From an uncultured Bacteroidales bacterium (GTDB lineage: Bacteria; Bacteroidota; Bacteroidia; Bacteroidales; P3): 64,000 bases of DNA. Positions 43,851 to 51,050 of the stretch are shown here, piece by piece. The position numbers and the translations under genes are program-made. The first letter of the stretch is position 1; each line of letters starts with the position of its first letter. The stretch spans positions 50,978 to 114,977 of the forward strand of contig ONJY01000001.1 in NCBI GenBank assembly GCA_900318275.1, written 5' to 3'. Below the pieces are notes generated by a model. It was not told the origin of the DNA, ran no database searches, and saw nothing but the letters and a program-made list of their open reading frames with translations.

Positions 43851-44747
43851 ATGGAAAAGAGTATTGAGACTTTGAATACAAAATCACTGCAAGATATCCT
43901 CAGAACCATCAAAGAATGTGATGACTCGGGGGATGGTTATACCGTAGACAAGAAGAGCATTCGTAAAGTGTTCAGCTTAACCGATAGCAGACATATTGAG
44001 GATGTGATGGCCCGTTTGGCATTGATTGATGGTATGTATTCCACTCAAATGAATCGCCGATACTATCCGTTGGAGGACCTGGCAGAAGTGCTGGTAGCAT
44101 TGGACAGGGAAAGTCCTCTGAGAAATAGGTTTAGAAGCTTCACTGCAGATTTGGATACAAATCATTTCAGCGTAGATGACAACAATAATTTGTGGAGCAA
44201 CGGATATGGTATTGGCAAAGACGGAACCCCCAAAGGCGCTGCAGTATCACTCATCAGCAAGTATGCATATTTTGAGACAGAATACAGATTTCCCATCTTT
44301 GACTCTATTGCATGCGAAGTTCTCCCGCTGTTGTGGCGCATAGTGATTGGTGACACCGTTCCTAAACTGATTTACAACAAAAGCAACCAGCAGATGGATG
44401 GCCAAAAGACCATTGTGGCCTTTACCACAGCAATAAACAAAATACGAATGAAACTTGGCTCGGGTGCTGATTACGACACACTTGACCGATTGATGTGGTA
44501 TACGGGCAAAATGCTGCGTGGTAATTTTTCACTTGTTTTTTCAAAAGATGATTATATAACATGGGCAGATATAGCACGGGGTTCCGGACTCAAGTTTGAT
44601 GATGAAAGTCTCAAAGAGGCAGTCAAAAAAATCAGTATAAAGCAACTGCCTTTTTTAGAAAGGACGGACAATAGGCATGTTAAAATGCTTTATGAATTAG
44701 CGCATGGATTAGCCGAAAACAGCGACTTGACAAACAATTTAAGTTGA
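43851..44747 (+). CDS. Conserved-looking protein of unknown function
   Basis: 298 residues, helical, no signal peptide or membrane segment. The N-terminal 90 residues (SLQDILRTIKECDDSGDGY, then SRHIEDVMARLALIDGMY) look like a small helical or winged-helix domain. A central AAVSLISKYAYFETEYRFPI followed by FDSIACEV resembles a motif, often SxxSKYLxF...FPIYDS, that I have seen in uncharacterised helix-hairpin-helix-like proteins. The C-terminal part may be a second helical domain (YITWADIARGSGLKFDDESL). The sequence is more AT-rich than the flanking small genes. No function is assigned. Confidence 0.65.
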   Translation: MEKSIETLNTKSLQDILRTIKECDDSGDGYTVDKKSIRKVFSLTDSRHIEDVMARLALIDGMYSTQMNRRYYPLEDLAEVLVALDRESPLRNRFRSFTADLDTNHFSVDDNNNLWSNGYGIGKDGTPKGAAVSLISKYAYFETEYRFPIFDSIACEVLPLLWRIVIGDTVPKLIYNKSNQQMDGQKTIVAFTTAINKIRMKLGSGADYDTLDRLMWYTGKMLRGNFSLVFSKDDYITWADIARGSGLKFDDESLKEAVKKISIKQLPFLERTDNRHVKMLYELAHGLAENSDLTNNLS

Positions 44748-44766
44748 CCAGAAAATAAAAAAACTT

Positions 44767-45741
44767 ATGTCAGAAATTCAGACGACCAATTATCCGAGCA
44801 CCGCGAAAGTGCTGGTGCGCAGTGAGAACATGAGCCGCACGGCTCTGGGCATCGCCCACGCCTACCTGCTCATCTACCCCAACTCGACGGTGGAGAACCT
44901 CAACAAGGCCTTCCCCAAAGAGGAGTTCGGCCAGGGGAGCGACCTCTTCCTAGGCCCCAACGAGCGTAAGGCTTACATCGAAGCCCACAAGAACGACGAG
45001 AAGAGCCTCCGCACCAACTACTTCTACGAAGAGGAGAAGGCTATGCTCAAGCTCAAGGACGGCAGCGAGGTGGCTGTGCTGCAGATGTGGAGCAGCGACA
45101 AGTTCCCCAAGCTGGTGGAATGGGCCAAGCGCTACGACATCTACGTGGCCGAGTTCACCAAAGGCGCCAAAGGCAAGCTGGGGTTCTTCGAGCTGGAATA
45201 CCTCAACAACTGGAAGCCCGTCATCATCGAGAAAGTGGTGGAGAAGAAGCACATCCCATGGTGGGTGTGGTTGCTGCTGGGATTGGCCGTCGTCGGCATC
45301 ATTCTGGCGCTGCTCTGCCGTCCGAAGGCCAAGACAGAGGTGGTGACGGTGACCGACACCGTGGTGCAGACAGTAGTCGACACCGTTTACATACAGCAGT
45401 TGGAGGAGATAGAGAACAACTTCAACGCTGCCGAGTTCGTAAAGGGCAAAGCCGACCTCAGCGAGGACGCCAAGTTCGTGCTGCACGACCTGGCCAAGCT
45501 GATGAACAAATATCCGGAGCTAAAACTCCGTATCGAAGGCCACACCAGCGCCGAAGGCGACGCCAACTACAACCAGAAGCTCAGCGAGGCCCGCGCGCAG
45601 GCCGCCGTCACCTTCCTCGTGGAGCATGAGGGCATCGACGCCAGCCGCCTGGTGGCCGAAGGCTTCGGCAGCAGCAAGCTGAAGAACGCCGACGACCCGA
45701 TGGCTCCGGAGAACCGTCGCACCGAATTCGAGATTATCTAA
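44767..45741 (+). CDS. Inner-membrane protein with cytoplasmic domain and periplasmic OmpA domain
   Basis: 324 residues without a cleavable signal. Residues 1-155 form a soluble domain of unknown family (SRTALGIAHAYLLIYPNST, then LKDGSEVAVLQMWSSDKFPK). One membrane helix lies at about 166-188 (WWVWLLLGLAVVGIILALLC). A coiled stretch leads to an OmpA/MotB-like domain (about 215-324) with LRIEGHTSAEGDANYNQKLS and the closing NRRTEFEI. The expected topology is N-terminus in the cytoplasm and OmpA domain in the periplasm bound to peptidoglycan, similar in layout to MotB. It would anchor the cluster proteins to the envelope. Confidence 0.8.
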   Translation: MSEIQTTNYPSTAKVLVRSENMSRTALGIAHAYLLIYPNSTVENLNKAFPKEEFGQGSDLFLGPNERKAYIEAHKNDEKSLRTNYFYEEEKAMLKLKDGSEVAVLQMWSSDKFPKLVEWAKRYDIYVAEFTKGAKGKLGFFELEYLNNWKPVIIEKVVEKKHIPWWVWLLLGLAVVGIILALLCRPKAKTEVVTVTDTVVQTVVDTVYIQQLEEIENNFNAAEFVKGKADLSEDAKFVLHDLAKLMNKYPELKLRIEGHTSAEGDANYNQKLSEARAQAAVTFLVEHEGIDASRLVAEGFGSSKLKNADDPMAPENRRTEFEII

Positions 45742-45755
45742 AACACAATTACATT

Positions 45756-46367
45756 ATGGCAACAACGACCAAGAAAACCACCGCCAAGAAACCGGCTGTG
45801 AAGAAGACCGCCACTGCAGCCAAGAAAACAACTGCTGCTGCCAAGCCCGCTGCCCAAAAGGCCACCGCAGCTGCCAAGCCGGCTGTGAAAAAGACCGCTG
45901 CCGCCAAGCCTGCCGTGAAAAAGGCCACCGCAGCCGCCAAGCCGGCTGTGAAGAAAGCCGCTCCGGTTAAGACCGCTGTCGAGTTGTCGGTGACCGGCAA
46001 CAAGAAAATCGGCACGCTGATGAAGGAGTTCAACAAGCAGTTCCCCTACCTGCGCCTGAAGATTTGCTACAGCTATGCCCGTCAGGCAGTGGCCAAAGGC
46101 GAGAGCATCAGCGGAATCGACGTCGACAAGACGCTGGCTTCGGTGCGTCGTGCCGATTCGGGTGGCGACATCTCGATTGGCGGCAACAAGAAAATCAAGA
46201 CTCTTGAGAAAGAGTTCGACACTGTATTCGGCCTCTACGCCCAGGTGTGCTACACCGAGAAAGACGGCCATCGCTATTACACCAGCGGCAGTGCCGACGA
46301 TATGACCCTTGCGGCCTTCAACAAAAAGTGCGAAGCCAATGGCTGCAAGAAGGGAGAATGGAAATAA
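45756..46367 (+). CDS. Small tandem-unit protein 2 with histone H1-like basic tail
   Basis: 203 residues. Residues 1-68 are almost only alanine, lysine, proline and threonine in an AAKPAVKK repeat, like bacterial histone H1-like proteins, so nucleic-acid binding is likely. Residues 70-203 carry two units of the cluster family: GNKKIGTLMKEFNKQF, then a long loop and DKTLASV; and GNKKIKTLEKEFDTVFG, then AQVCYTEKDG and DDMTLAAF. The close match of the two halves shows internal duplication. It begins 14 bases after the OmpA protein. Confidence 0.75.
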   Translation: MATTTKKTTAKKPAVKKTATAAKKTTAAAKPAAQKATAAAKPAVKKTAAAKPAVKKATAAAKPAVKKAAPVKTAVELSVTGNKKIGTLMKEFNKQFPYLRLKICYSYARQAVAKGESISGIDVDKTLASVRRADSGGDISIGGNKKIKTLEKEFDTVFGLYAQVCYTEKDGHRYYTSGSADDMTLAAFNKKCEANGCKKGEWK

Positions 46368-46410
46368 AGACCAATATTTTATTCACCACTTAAAACAATA
46401 CAATTCGATT

Positions 46411-46758
46411 ATGGAAATCAAAGTTGATGGACGCCTTTTGGTGTCGACGCTCTGCGAGCGCTTCAAAGAAGAGTTCGGTGGCACGCTGCGCGTGTACCAG
46501 GGACAGAAGCGCCTCACCGGCAGCGAGAAAGTTAGCGAGATAGCCACCAAGACCGGCAGCTACGAATGTCGTGGCAGCAAGACCGTCGGCGGCTTCGAGA
46601 AAGACATGATGGAGAACTTCGGGCTGAAAGTCCAGGTGGCTTCGGCCGACGACTGGGTGCTGGCCCTTGACGAGATGACCCTCGCCAAACTGCCCGAAAT
46701 CCCCAAGAACGCCAAGAAGGCCGACATGGATGCCCTCAAGGCAAAATACGCAAAATAA
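46411..46758 (+). CDS. Small tandem-unit protein 3
   Basis: 115 residues starting MEIKVDGRLLVSTLCERFKE. Unit 1 runs DGRLLVSTLCERFKEEFGG, TLRVYQGQKRL; unit 2 GSKTVGGFEKDMMENFG, LKVQVASADD and LDEMTLAKL. A short lysine-rich end follows. The open frame runs upstream into the previous gene's reading, but the ATG at 46411 opens on the family strand. Cytoplasmic; same family as the products at 42636 and 46805. Confidence 0.72.
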   Translation: MEIKVDGRLLVSTLCERFKEEFGGTLRVYQGQKRLTGSEKVSEIATKTGSYECRGSKTVGGFEKDMMENFGLKVQVASADDWVLALDEMTLAKLPEIPKNAKKADMDALKAKYAK

Positions 46759-46804
46759 ATTACAATTATCAACCCTTTTTATTAACCCATTAAAATTTTT
46801 AATT

Positions 46805-47119
46805 ATGGCAGAAATTGCATTAAAAGGACAGATGAAGGTGAAAACCCTCAAGGCTGATTTCAAGAAGGCTTTTGGTTCGACGCTCCGCGTCTACATGAGC
46901 CCCACCTGCAAAGGCCGCATGGCCGATGACGAGGCTACCCTCGCTTCCATCCGCGGCGAAGGCGCCAAAGGTGGCGAGCTGAAAGTGGTTGGCCAGACAA
47001 AGGTCAGCAGCTTCGAGAAGAAGATTGCCGAGATGTACGGCATCGGTGTCCAGGTGGCCAACGCCGACGACTCGGCCCTCGCCGCCAACGACGTCACCCT
47101 TTGCGGTGCCGCCAAGTAA
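46805..47119 (+). CDS. Small tandem-unit protein 4 (paralogue copy A)
   Basis: 104 residues, the minimal form of the family: unit 1 GQMKVKTLKADFKKAFG, TLRVYMSPTCKGRMADDEAT; unit 2 GQTKVSSFEKKIAEMYG, VQVANADDSALAANDVTL. It is nearly identical to the product at 47566-47880, and the DNA copy includes the leader (AACCCTTTTTATTAACCCAT) and the hairpin that follows the stop, so a unit of about 405 bases was duplicated. The C-terminus is CGAAK, with no di-glycine end. Cytoplasmic. Confidence 0.75.
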   Translation: MAEIALKGQMKVKTLKADFKKAFGSTLRVYMSPTCKGRMADDEATLASIRGEGAKGGELKVVGQTKVSSFEKKIAEMYGIGVQVANADDSALAANDVTLCGAAK

Positions 47120-47132
47120 GCCTATGGCAACC

Positions 47133-47169
47133 AATCCTGCGGGCGGGGGACCGCCCGCAGGGTTCCAAT
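47133..47169 (+). repeat. Intercistronic GC hairpin, copy 1
   Basis: CCTGCGGGCGG pairs perfectly with CCGCCCGCAGG around a 4-base loop, flanked by AAT and GTTCCAAT. It lies between the genes ending at 47119 and starting at 47183. There is no T-run, so it is not a simple terminator. Confidence 0.85.
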
Positions 47170-47182
47170 TTATAATAAAACG

Positions 47183-47524
47183 ATGAGATTCGAAGCCACA
47201 TCATCCGAAGCCGCATTGGCCGCCAACGGCAAAATCATCAACGCCGCCACCCCTTGGCACCTCATCGTCGACACCGACGAGGAGACCATCACCGTGCGCA
47301 AGCGCAACCTCACCATGATAGGAGTGGACGAGGACGTGCTGGCTTTCCGCTTCATCCGTCGCATCCGCATCGACCAGCACCTCATCGGTGCCGATATCGA
47401 GATTAAGGCCGTCGGCGGCACCGTCACCGCCTATTGCCTCAGCAAGAGCGACTGCAAGAAGATAAAACAGATACTGATGGAATATAATGCTACCAAGCGT
47501 GGAAAAGGAATAATATTTTCATAA
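47183..47524 (+). CDS. Small PH-like domain protein
   Basis: 113 residues. A beta-rich pattern with a final helix fits the bacterial PH-like fold: WHLIVDTDEETITVRKRNLT, VLAFRFIRRIRIDQHLIGAD, IEIKAVGGTVTAYCL, then the helix SKSDCKKIKQILMEY. No signal peptide. Such domains often mediate protein or membrane-lipid binding. It is inserted between the two near-identical 104-residue paralogues. The assignment rests on pattern only. Confidence 0.6.
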   Translation: MRFEATSSEAALAANGKIINAATPWHLIVDTDEETITVRKRNLTMIGVDEDVLAFRFIRRIRIDQHLIGADIEIKAVGGTVTAYCLSKSDCKKIKQILMEYNATKRGKGIIFS

Positions 47525-47565
47525 ACAATCAACCCTTTTTATTAACCCATTAAAACGTTTTAATT

Positions 47566-47880
47566 ATGGCAGAAATTGCATTAAAGGGACAGATGAAGGT
47601 GAAAACCCTCAAGGCTGATTTCAAGAAGGCTTTTGGTTCGACGCTCCGCGTGTACATGAGCCCCACCTGCAAAGGCCGCATGGCTGATGACGATGCCACC
47701 CTCGCATCAATCCGCGCCGAAGGCGCCAAAGGTGGCGAGCTGAAAGTGGTCGGCAACATGCAGGTCGGCAACTTCGAGAAGAAGATCGTCGAGATGTACG
47801 GCATCGGTGTCCAGGTGGCCAACGCCGCCGACACGGCCCTCGCCCCCAACGACGTCACCCTTTGCGGTGCCGCCAAGTAA
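47566..47880 (+). CDS. Small tandem-unit protein 5 (paralogue copy B)
   Basis: 104 residues, differing from the product at 46805 at about a dozen positions, most of them in the second unit (VVGNMQVGNFEKKIVEMYG, ANAADTALAPNDVTL). Shared leader and trailing hairpin show a recent duplication. Most changes preserve charge and hydrophobicity, so both copies look functional. Confidence 0.75.
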   Translation: MAEIALKGQMKVKTLKADFKKAFGSTLRVYMSPTCKGRMADDDATLASIRAEGAKGGELKVVGNMQVGNFEKKIVEMYGIGVQVANAADTALAPNDVTLCGAAK

Positions 47881-47896
47881 GCTTTGCTTACAACCC

Positions 47897-47933
47897 AATC
47901 CTGCGGGCGGGAGGCCGCCCGCAGGGTTCCAAT
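47897..47933 (+). repeat. Intercistronic GC hairpin, copy 2
   Basis: Same hairpin as copy 1 with a different loop; the 11-bp stem is intact. It lies after the second 104-residue paralogue. Confidence 0.85.
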
Positions 47934-47948
47934 ATAACGAAAAACATT

Positions 47949-48206
47949 ATGGCGGTTCATAGATTTAAAACAGCAGGTGGCGTAACTTTCTGTGCCAAAT
48001 GCGGAACGACAGATAGCTTCTATTCATGCAGCGACAAAGGACATTCTTTTAAAATTGCCAAAGGAAAGATATTCTGTTCAAAATGCGGAACGACCGATAG
48101 CTTTTATTCATGCAGCGACAAAGGACATTCTTTTAAAATAATGTCAGACGGCGTTATACGTTGTTCAAAATGTGGAACGACTGATAGTTTCTATTCATGC
48201 GTGTAA
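47949..48206 (+). CDS. Triple zinc-ribbon repeat protein
   Basis: 85 residues from the ATG at 47949. Three nearly identical units of about 32 residues each hold CxKCGTTDSFYSC, and the first two continue SDKGHSFKI, so each has a CxxC pair, a third cysteine and a histidine: a plausible zinc-binding treble clef. The DNA copies are also nearly identical, showing recent tandem duplication. It could bind nucleic acid or another cluster protein. The third unit ends at YSCV, before its histidine. Confidence 0.7.
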   Translation: MAVHRFKTAGGVTFCAKCGTTDSFYSCSDKGHSFKIAKGKIFCSKCGTTDSFYSCSDKGHSFKIMSDGVIRCSKCGTTDSFYSCV

Positions 48207-48215
48207 AATACAATT

Positions 48216-48253
48216 AATCCTGCGTGTGGGAGACCGCCCGCAGGGTTCCAAAT
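48216..48253 (+). repeat. Intercistronic GC hairpin, copy 3 (degraded)
   Basis: The left arm reads CCTGCGTGTGG against an intact right arm CCGCCCGCAGG, leaving one mismatch and one G-T pair. It lies between the zinc-ribbon gene and the gene at 48267. Confidence 0.8.
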
Positions 48254-48266
48254 AAATAAAAACATT

Positions 48267-49490
48267 ATGGCGACATTCAGCATTAGCGGACGCATGACCG
48301 TAAAGACGGTAAAGAAAAACTTTATGGACGCCTTTGGCGGGAGTCTCCGTATTCTGAAAGACGGCAAGCTTGCCGACGATGGAGCGACTATGGCTTCCCT
48401 CAAGGCGGAAGGATGCAAGGGTGGAGAGCTTGAGTTGAAAGGCAACACCAAGGTGGCCGGGATGAAGAAGAAGATTGCCGACCTGTATGGCATCAGCGTT
48501 GTAGTATACGCTGCCGATGGCAAGAAACCCGTGGACGACGGCCTGACGCTGGCCTCTATCGGTGCGCCTCAGGCTGCCTTCCCAGCGGAAAAACCTGCCG
48601 AAAAAAAAGAGCCGAAAGAGAAGCCCGCCAAAGAGCCGAAAGAGAAACCTGAACAGAAAGCGGCATCAGCCCAACCCACCGCCGCAGGCTTCTCTTTCAA
48701 CGAGTTGCTTAATGCCGCCCTAGCCGACGGCGTGCTGACCGACAAAGAGCGCGCCATTCTCCTCAAGAAAGCCACCGCCCAAGGCCTCGACCCCGACGAA
48801 GTGGAAATGATCATCGAAGGTCGATTGGCGAAGAAGATGCGTATGCAGCCCAAGGTCGAAAAGAAGAATGAGGAAAAGAAAAAAACTCATTCATCTGATA
48901 CCAATAATAGCATCTCGGACCATAACAGGGAGCAATTGATGAAAATCAAGGCGACAACTGGATATAAACAGACACAAATGCAGGATCACAACAGAGAACA
49001 GTTGGAAAGGATCAAGGCACTAAGAAAAACGTCGGAAAAACCGATACAACAGAAACAGCCAGTACCGACAAAACAGTCAACAACAACAGAAACGAAGCAA
49101 TCTTTAATGGAAAAGGCTGAAAAGTGTTTGAAAATAGGAGATGACAAGGAAGCTATAAAGATATACAAGAAGATCATTATGGACTATGATGAAGCCTGGG
49201 AATGTTATGAGAAACTGTTTATAATTTATGAGAAAAAAAGCGACTATAAAGAGGCAATAAAGTTCGGTACTCTATGGGCTGATGCAAGGTGGGAGAGGCC
49301 TGGGTCATGGAGAGATGTTGTAAAACTTATAGAGAACATGTTTGATGAAATGCTCACATCAAACCGTAAAAGAGATGCTTCTCGTTTACTTGATACCTAT
49401 GGTAAATATATCGACCATTATGCGTACAAAGCTTATGGTAGCATTTGGTATCATTTCAACGCAAATTCTCTTAGAAAAAAATTAAACTAA
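48267..49490 (+). CDS. Multidomain protein: tandem-unit, TerB-like and TPR-like parts
   Basis: 407 residues. Residues 1-105 are the cluster family domain, with the clearest internal duplication: GRMTVKTVKKNFMDAFGGSL then KDGKLADDGATMASL, against GNTKVAGMKKKIADLYG then AADGKKPVDDGLTLASI. A lysine/proline/glutamate linker follows. Residues about 148-195 (NAALADGVLTDKERAILLKK, then GLDPDEVEMIIEG) match the TerB-type helical pattern with its DG..T..E motif. The rest is charged, with one TPR-like hairpin (AEKCLKIGDDKEAIKIYKKI). TerB domains occur in tellurium-type stress systems. The second half is AT-rich compared with the first. Confidence 0.75.
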   Translation: MATFSISGRMTVKTVKKNFMDAFGGSLRILKDGKLADDGATMASLKAEGCKGGELELKGNTKVAGMKKKIADLYGISVVVYAADGKKPVDDGLTLASIGAPQAAFPAEKPAEKKEPKEKPAKEPKEKPEQKAASAQPTAAGFSFNELLNAALADGVLTDKERAILLKKATAQGLDPDEVEMIIEGRLAKKMRMQPKVEKKNEEKKKTHSSDTNNSISDHNREQLMKIKATTGYKQTQMQDHNREQLERIKALRKTSEKPIQQKQPVPTKQSTTTETKQSLMEKAEKCLKIGDDKEAIKIYKKIIMDYDEAWECYEKLFIIYEKKSDYKEAIKFGTLWADARWERPGSWRDVVKLIENMFDEMLTSNRKRDASRLLDTYGKYIDHYAYKAYGSIWYHFNANSLRKKLN

Positions 49491-49514
49491 AATAAATCAT
49501 AAAAATAACGAACT

Positions 49515-51029
49515 ATGAGCGACGAAGTCAACAAAGTACCTGTGTATGACGAGCCGGAGGGCATCGACTACATCATCATCAAAGTAAAGGAAAGCGTCAT
49601 CAATGGCGAGCGTGGTGGCAGTCTATATGAGACCACTCGAAAGGCGTGGCGTGCCAAGCTGGAGAGCGCTATGCCGTATCAGTATGTGCTGTCCGTGGTA
49701 GGCGGCGTAGTGCAGGAGGTATACCATGTGAAGCGCTGGTACACCAGTCCCACCGATGCCTCGCGCATCGAGTTTGAGGGCGAGGTGGCTGAGTTCAAGG
49801 TCCGCAACCTCTTTGTCGGCAAGATGATCCCCGAGTGCTACCGTCAGAAAGGTCTGGCTTCACCGTTCCTCTACAAGAAGAAAGCTGGCGCGCCTGCTGC
49901 GGTTCCTGCACAGGAGGAGACCTCGGCTGCCGACGCTCTTAAAGCTGCAGCATTGAAAAAGGCGGAAGAAGCAGCAATCAAAGCCAAAGCCGAGGCGCAG
50001 GCACAAGCTGCAGCCGCAGCGGCCTTAGCAAAAGCTGAGGCAGAAGCCAAAGCTAAAGCAGAGGCAGAAGCGAGAGCTAAAGCGGAGGCGGAAGCAAAAG
50101 CAAAAGCAGAGGCGGAAGCGAAGGCCAAGGCAAAGGCGAAAGCAGAGGCGGAAGCAAAAGCCAAAGCTGAGGCAGAAGCAAAGGCCAAAGCAGAGGCAGA
50201 AGCAAAGGCTAAGGCGGAGGCAGAGGCTAAAGCGGAAATAGCGGCTAAGGCCAAAGCGGAAATGGAAGCCAAAGCCAAAGCGATAGCAGAAGCCAAAGCC
50301 AAGGCTAATAATGCAACAAAGTGTGAAGATAATGGCGATGGCAAACTGGTGCTGAAACAGGGACAGAACAAGCTCTTCTTCATAATTGTCGATCAGCACG
50401 CCGAAGTAGTGTCAGAGTATGACGGCATGTGGGACGAGGAACCACAAGGTGAAATTAATATCCCCGATGCAGTTACCAAAGGCGAAGGATCCTATAAGGT
50501 AACCATCATCAGCCGTCTTGCATTTGCCAACTGCACAAAACTCACCAAGGTAAATCTACCAAGAGAATGCTCTAAGGTGGACGAAAAAGCTTTTTATGCC
50601 TGCACGGGGTTACAGAGCATCGACTTCAAGAACGTCAGCACCATCGGGCAGTCGGCATTCCAAAGCTGCACAGGCCTTCAGAGCATCGACTTCAAGAACG
50701 TCAGCACCATCGGGCAGTCGGCATTTCAAGGCTGCACTGGCCTTCAGAGCATCGACTTCAAGAATGTCAGCACCATGGGGGAGTCAACATTCGAAGATTG
50801 CAAGAGTCTTGCAAAGGTAATTGTACCGAGTGGAATAAAAATAATTCCCAAACGTGCATTTCATGGATGTAATAAGATGGAGAAGGTGATTATTCCGTCT
50901 ACCGTAGAAAGGATAGGATATGAGGCATTCGAGTACTGCGGAGCACTTGGCAATGTCGTTATTCCCAACAAAGAGGCTGTTATAGAAAGTTATGCATTTA
51001 ATGGTATTAAAGGCCAAGTGATTCGTTAA
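49515..51029 (+). CDS. Protein with GIY-YIG-associated domain, Ala/Lys/Glu helix and LRR end
   Basis: 504 residues in three parts. Residues 15-115 (GGSLYETTRKAWRAKLESAM, YVLSVVGGVVQEVYHVKRWY, IEFEGEVAEF) match the C-terminal domain of the GIY-YIG protein at 51051. Residues about 138-262 are a run of AKAEAEAK-type repeats that would form a single charged helix of roughly 18 nm. Residues 280-504 are BspA-type LRRs, with three successive 22-residue units CTGLQSIDFKNVSTIGQSAF encoded by near-identical 66-base repeats (50601-50798). No signal peptide. It looks like an adaptor or sensor that joins a binding domain to an LRR face by a rigid rod. Confidence 0.75.
   Translation: MSDEVNKVPVYDEPEGIDYIIIKVKESVINGERGGSLYETTRKAWRAKLESAMPYQYVLSVVGGVVQEVYHVKRWYTSPTDASRIEFEGEVAEFKVRNLFVGKMIPECYRQKGLASPFLYKKKAGAPAAVPAQEETSAADALKAAALKKAEEAAIKAKAEAQAQAAAAAALAKAEAEAKAKAEAEARAKAEAEAKAKAEAEAKAKAKAKAEAEAKAKAEAEAKAKAEAEAKAKAEAEAKAEIAAKAKAEMEAKAKAIAEAKAKANNATKCEDNGDGKLVLKQGQNKLFFIIVDQHAEVVSEYDGMWDEEPQGEINIPDAVTKGEGSYKVTIISRLAFANCTKLTKVNLPRECSKVDEKAFYACTGLQSIDFKNVSTIGQSAFQSCTGLQSIDFKNVSTIGQSAFQGCTGLQSIDFKNVSTMGESTFEDCKSLAKVIVPSGIKIIPKRAFHGCNKMEKVIIPSTVERIGYEAFEYCGALGNVVIPNKEAVIESYAFNGIKGQVIR
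49930..50310. repeat. Low-complexity Ala/Lys/Glu-coding repeat
   Basis: Repeats of AAAGCAGAGGCGGAAGC-like 12- and 18-base words encode (AKAEAE)n in the product of the gene at 49515. The tract is likely to vary in length between strains. Confidence 0.85.
50601..50798. repeat. Three 66-base LRR-coding repeats
   Basis: Units start at 50601, 50667 and 50733. They are almost identical at the DNA level, with drift toward the end of the third copy. Confidence 0.9.
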
Positions 51030-51050
51030 TTCAATAAAAATATCAACACT

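Noticed and set aside
46805-47880. Ubiquitin-like conjugation system
   Set aside because: No di-glycine C-terminus, no E1- or E2-like gene and no deubiquitinase-like gene lies in the cluster (RadC is far away); only the fold likeness is proposed.
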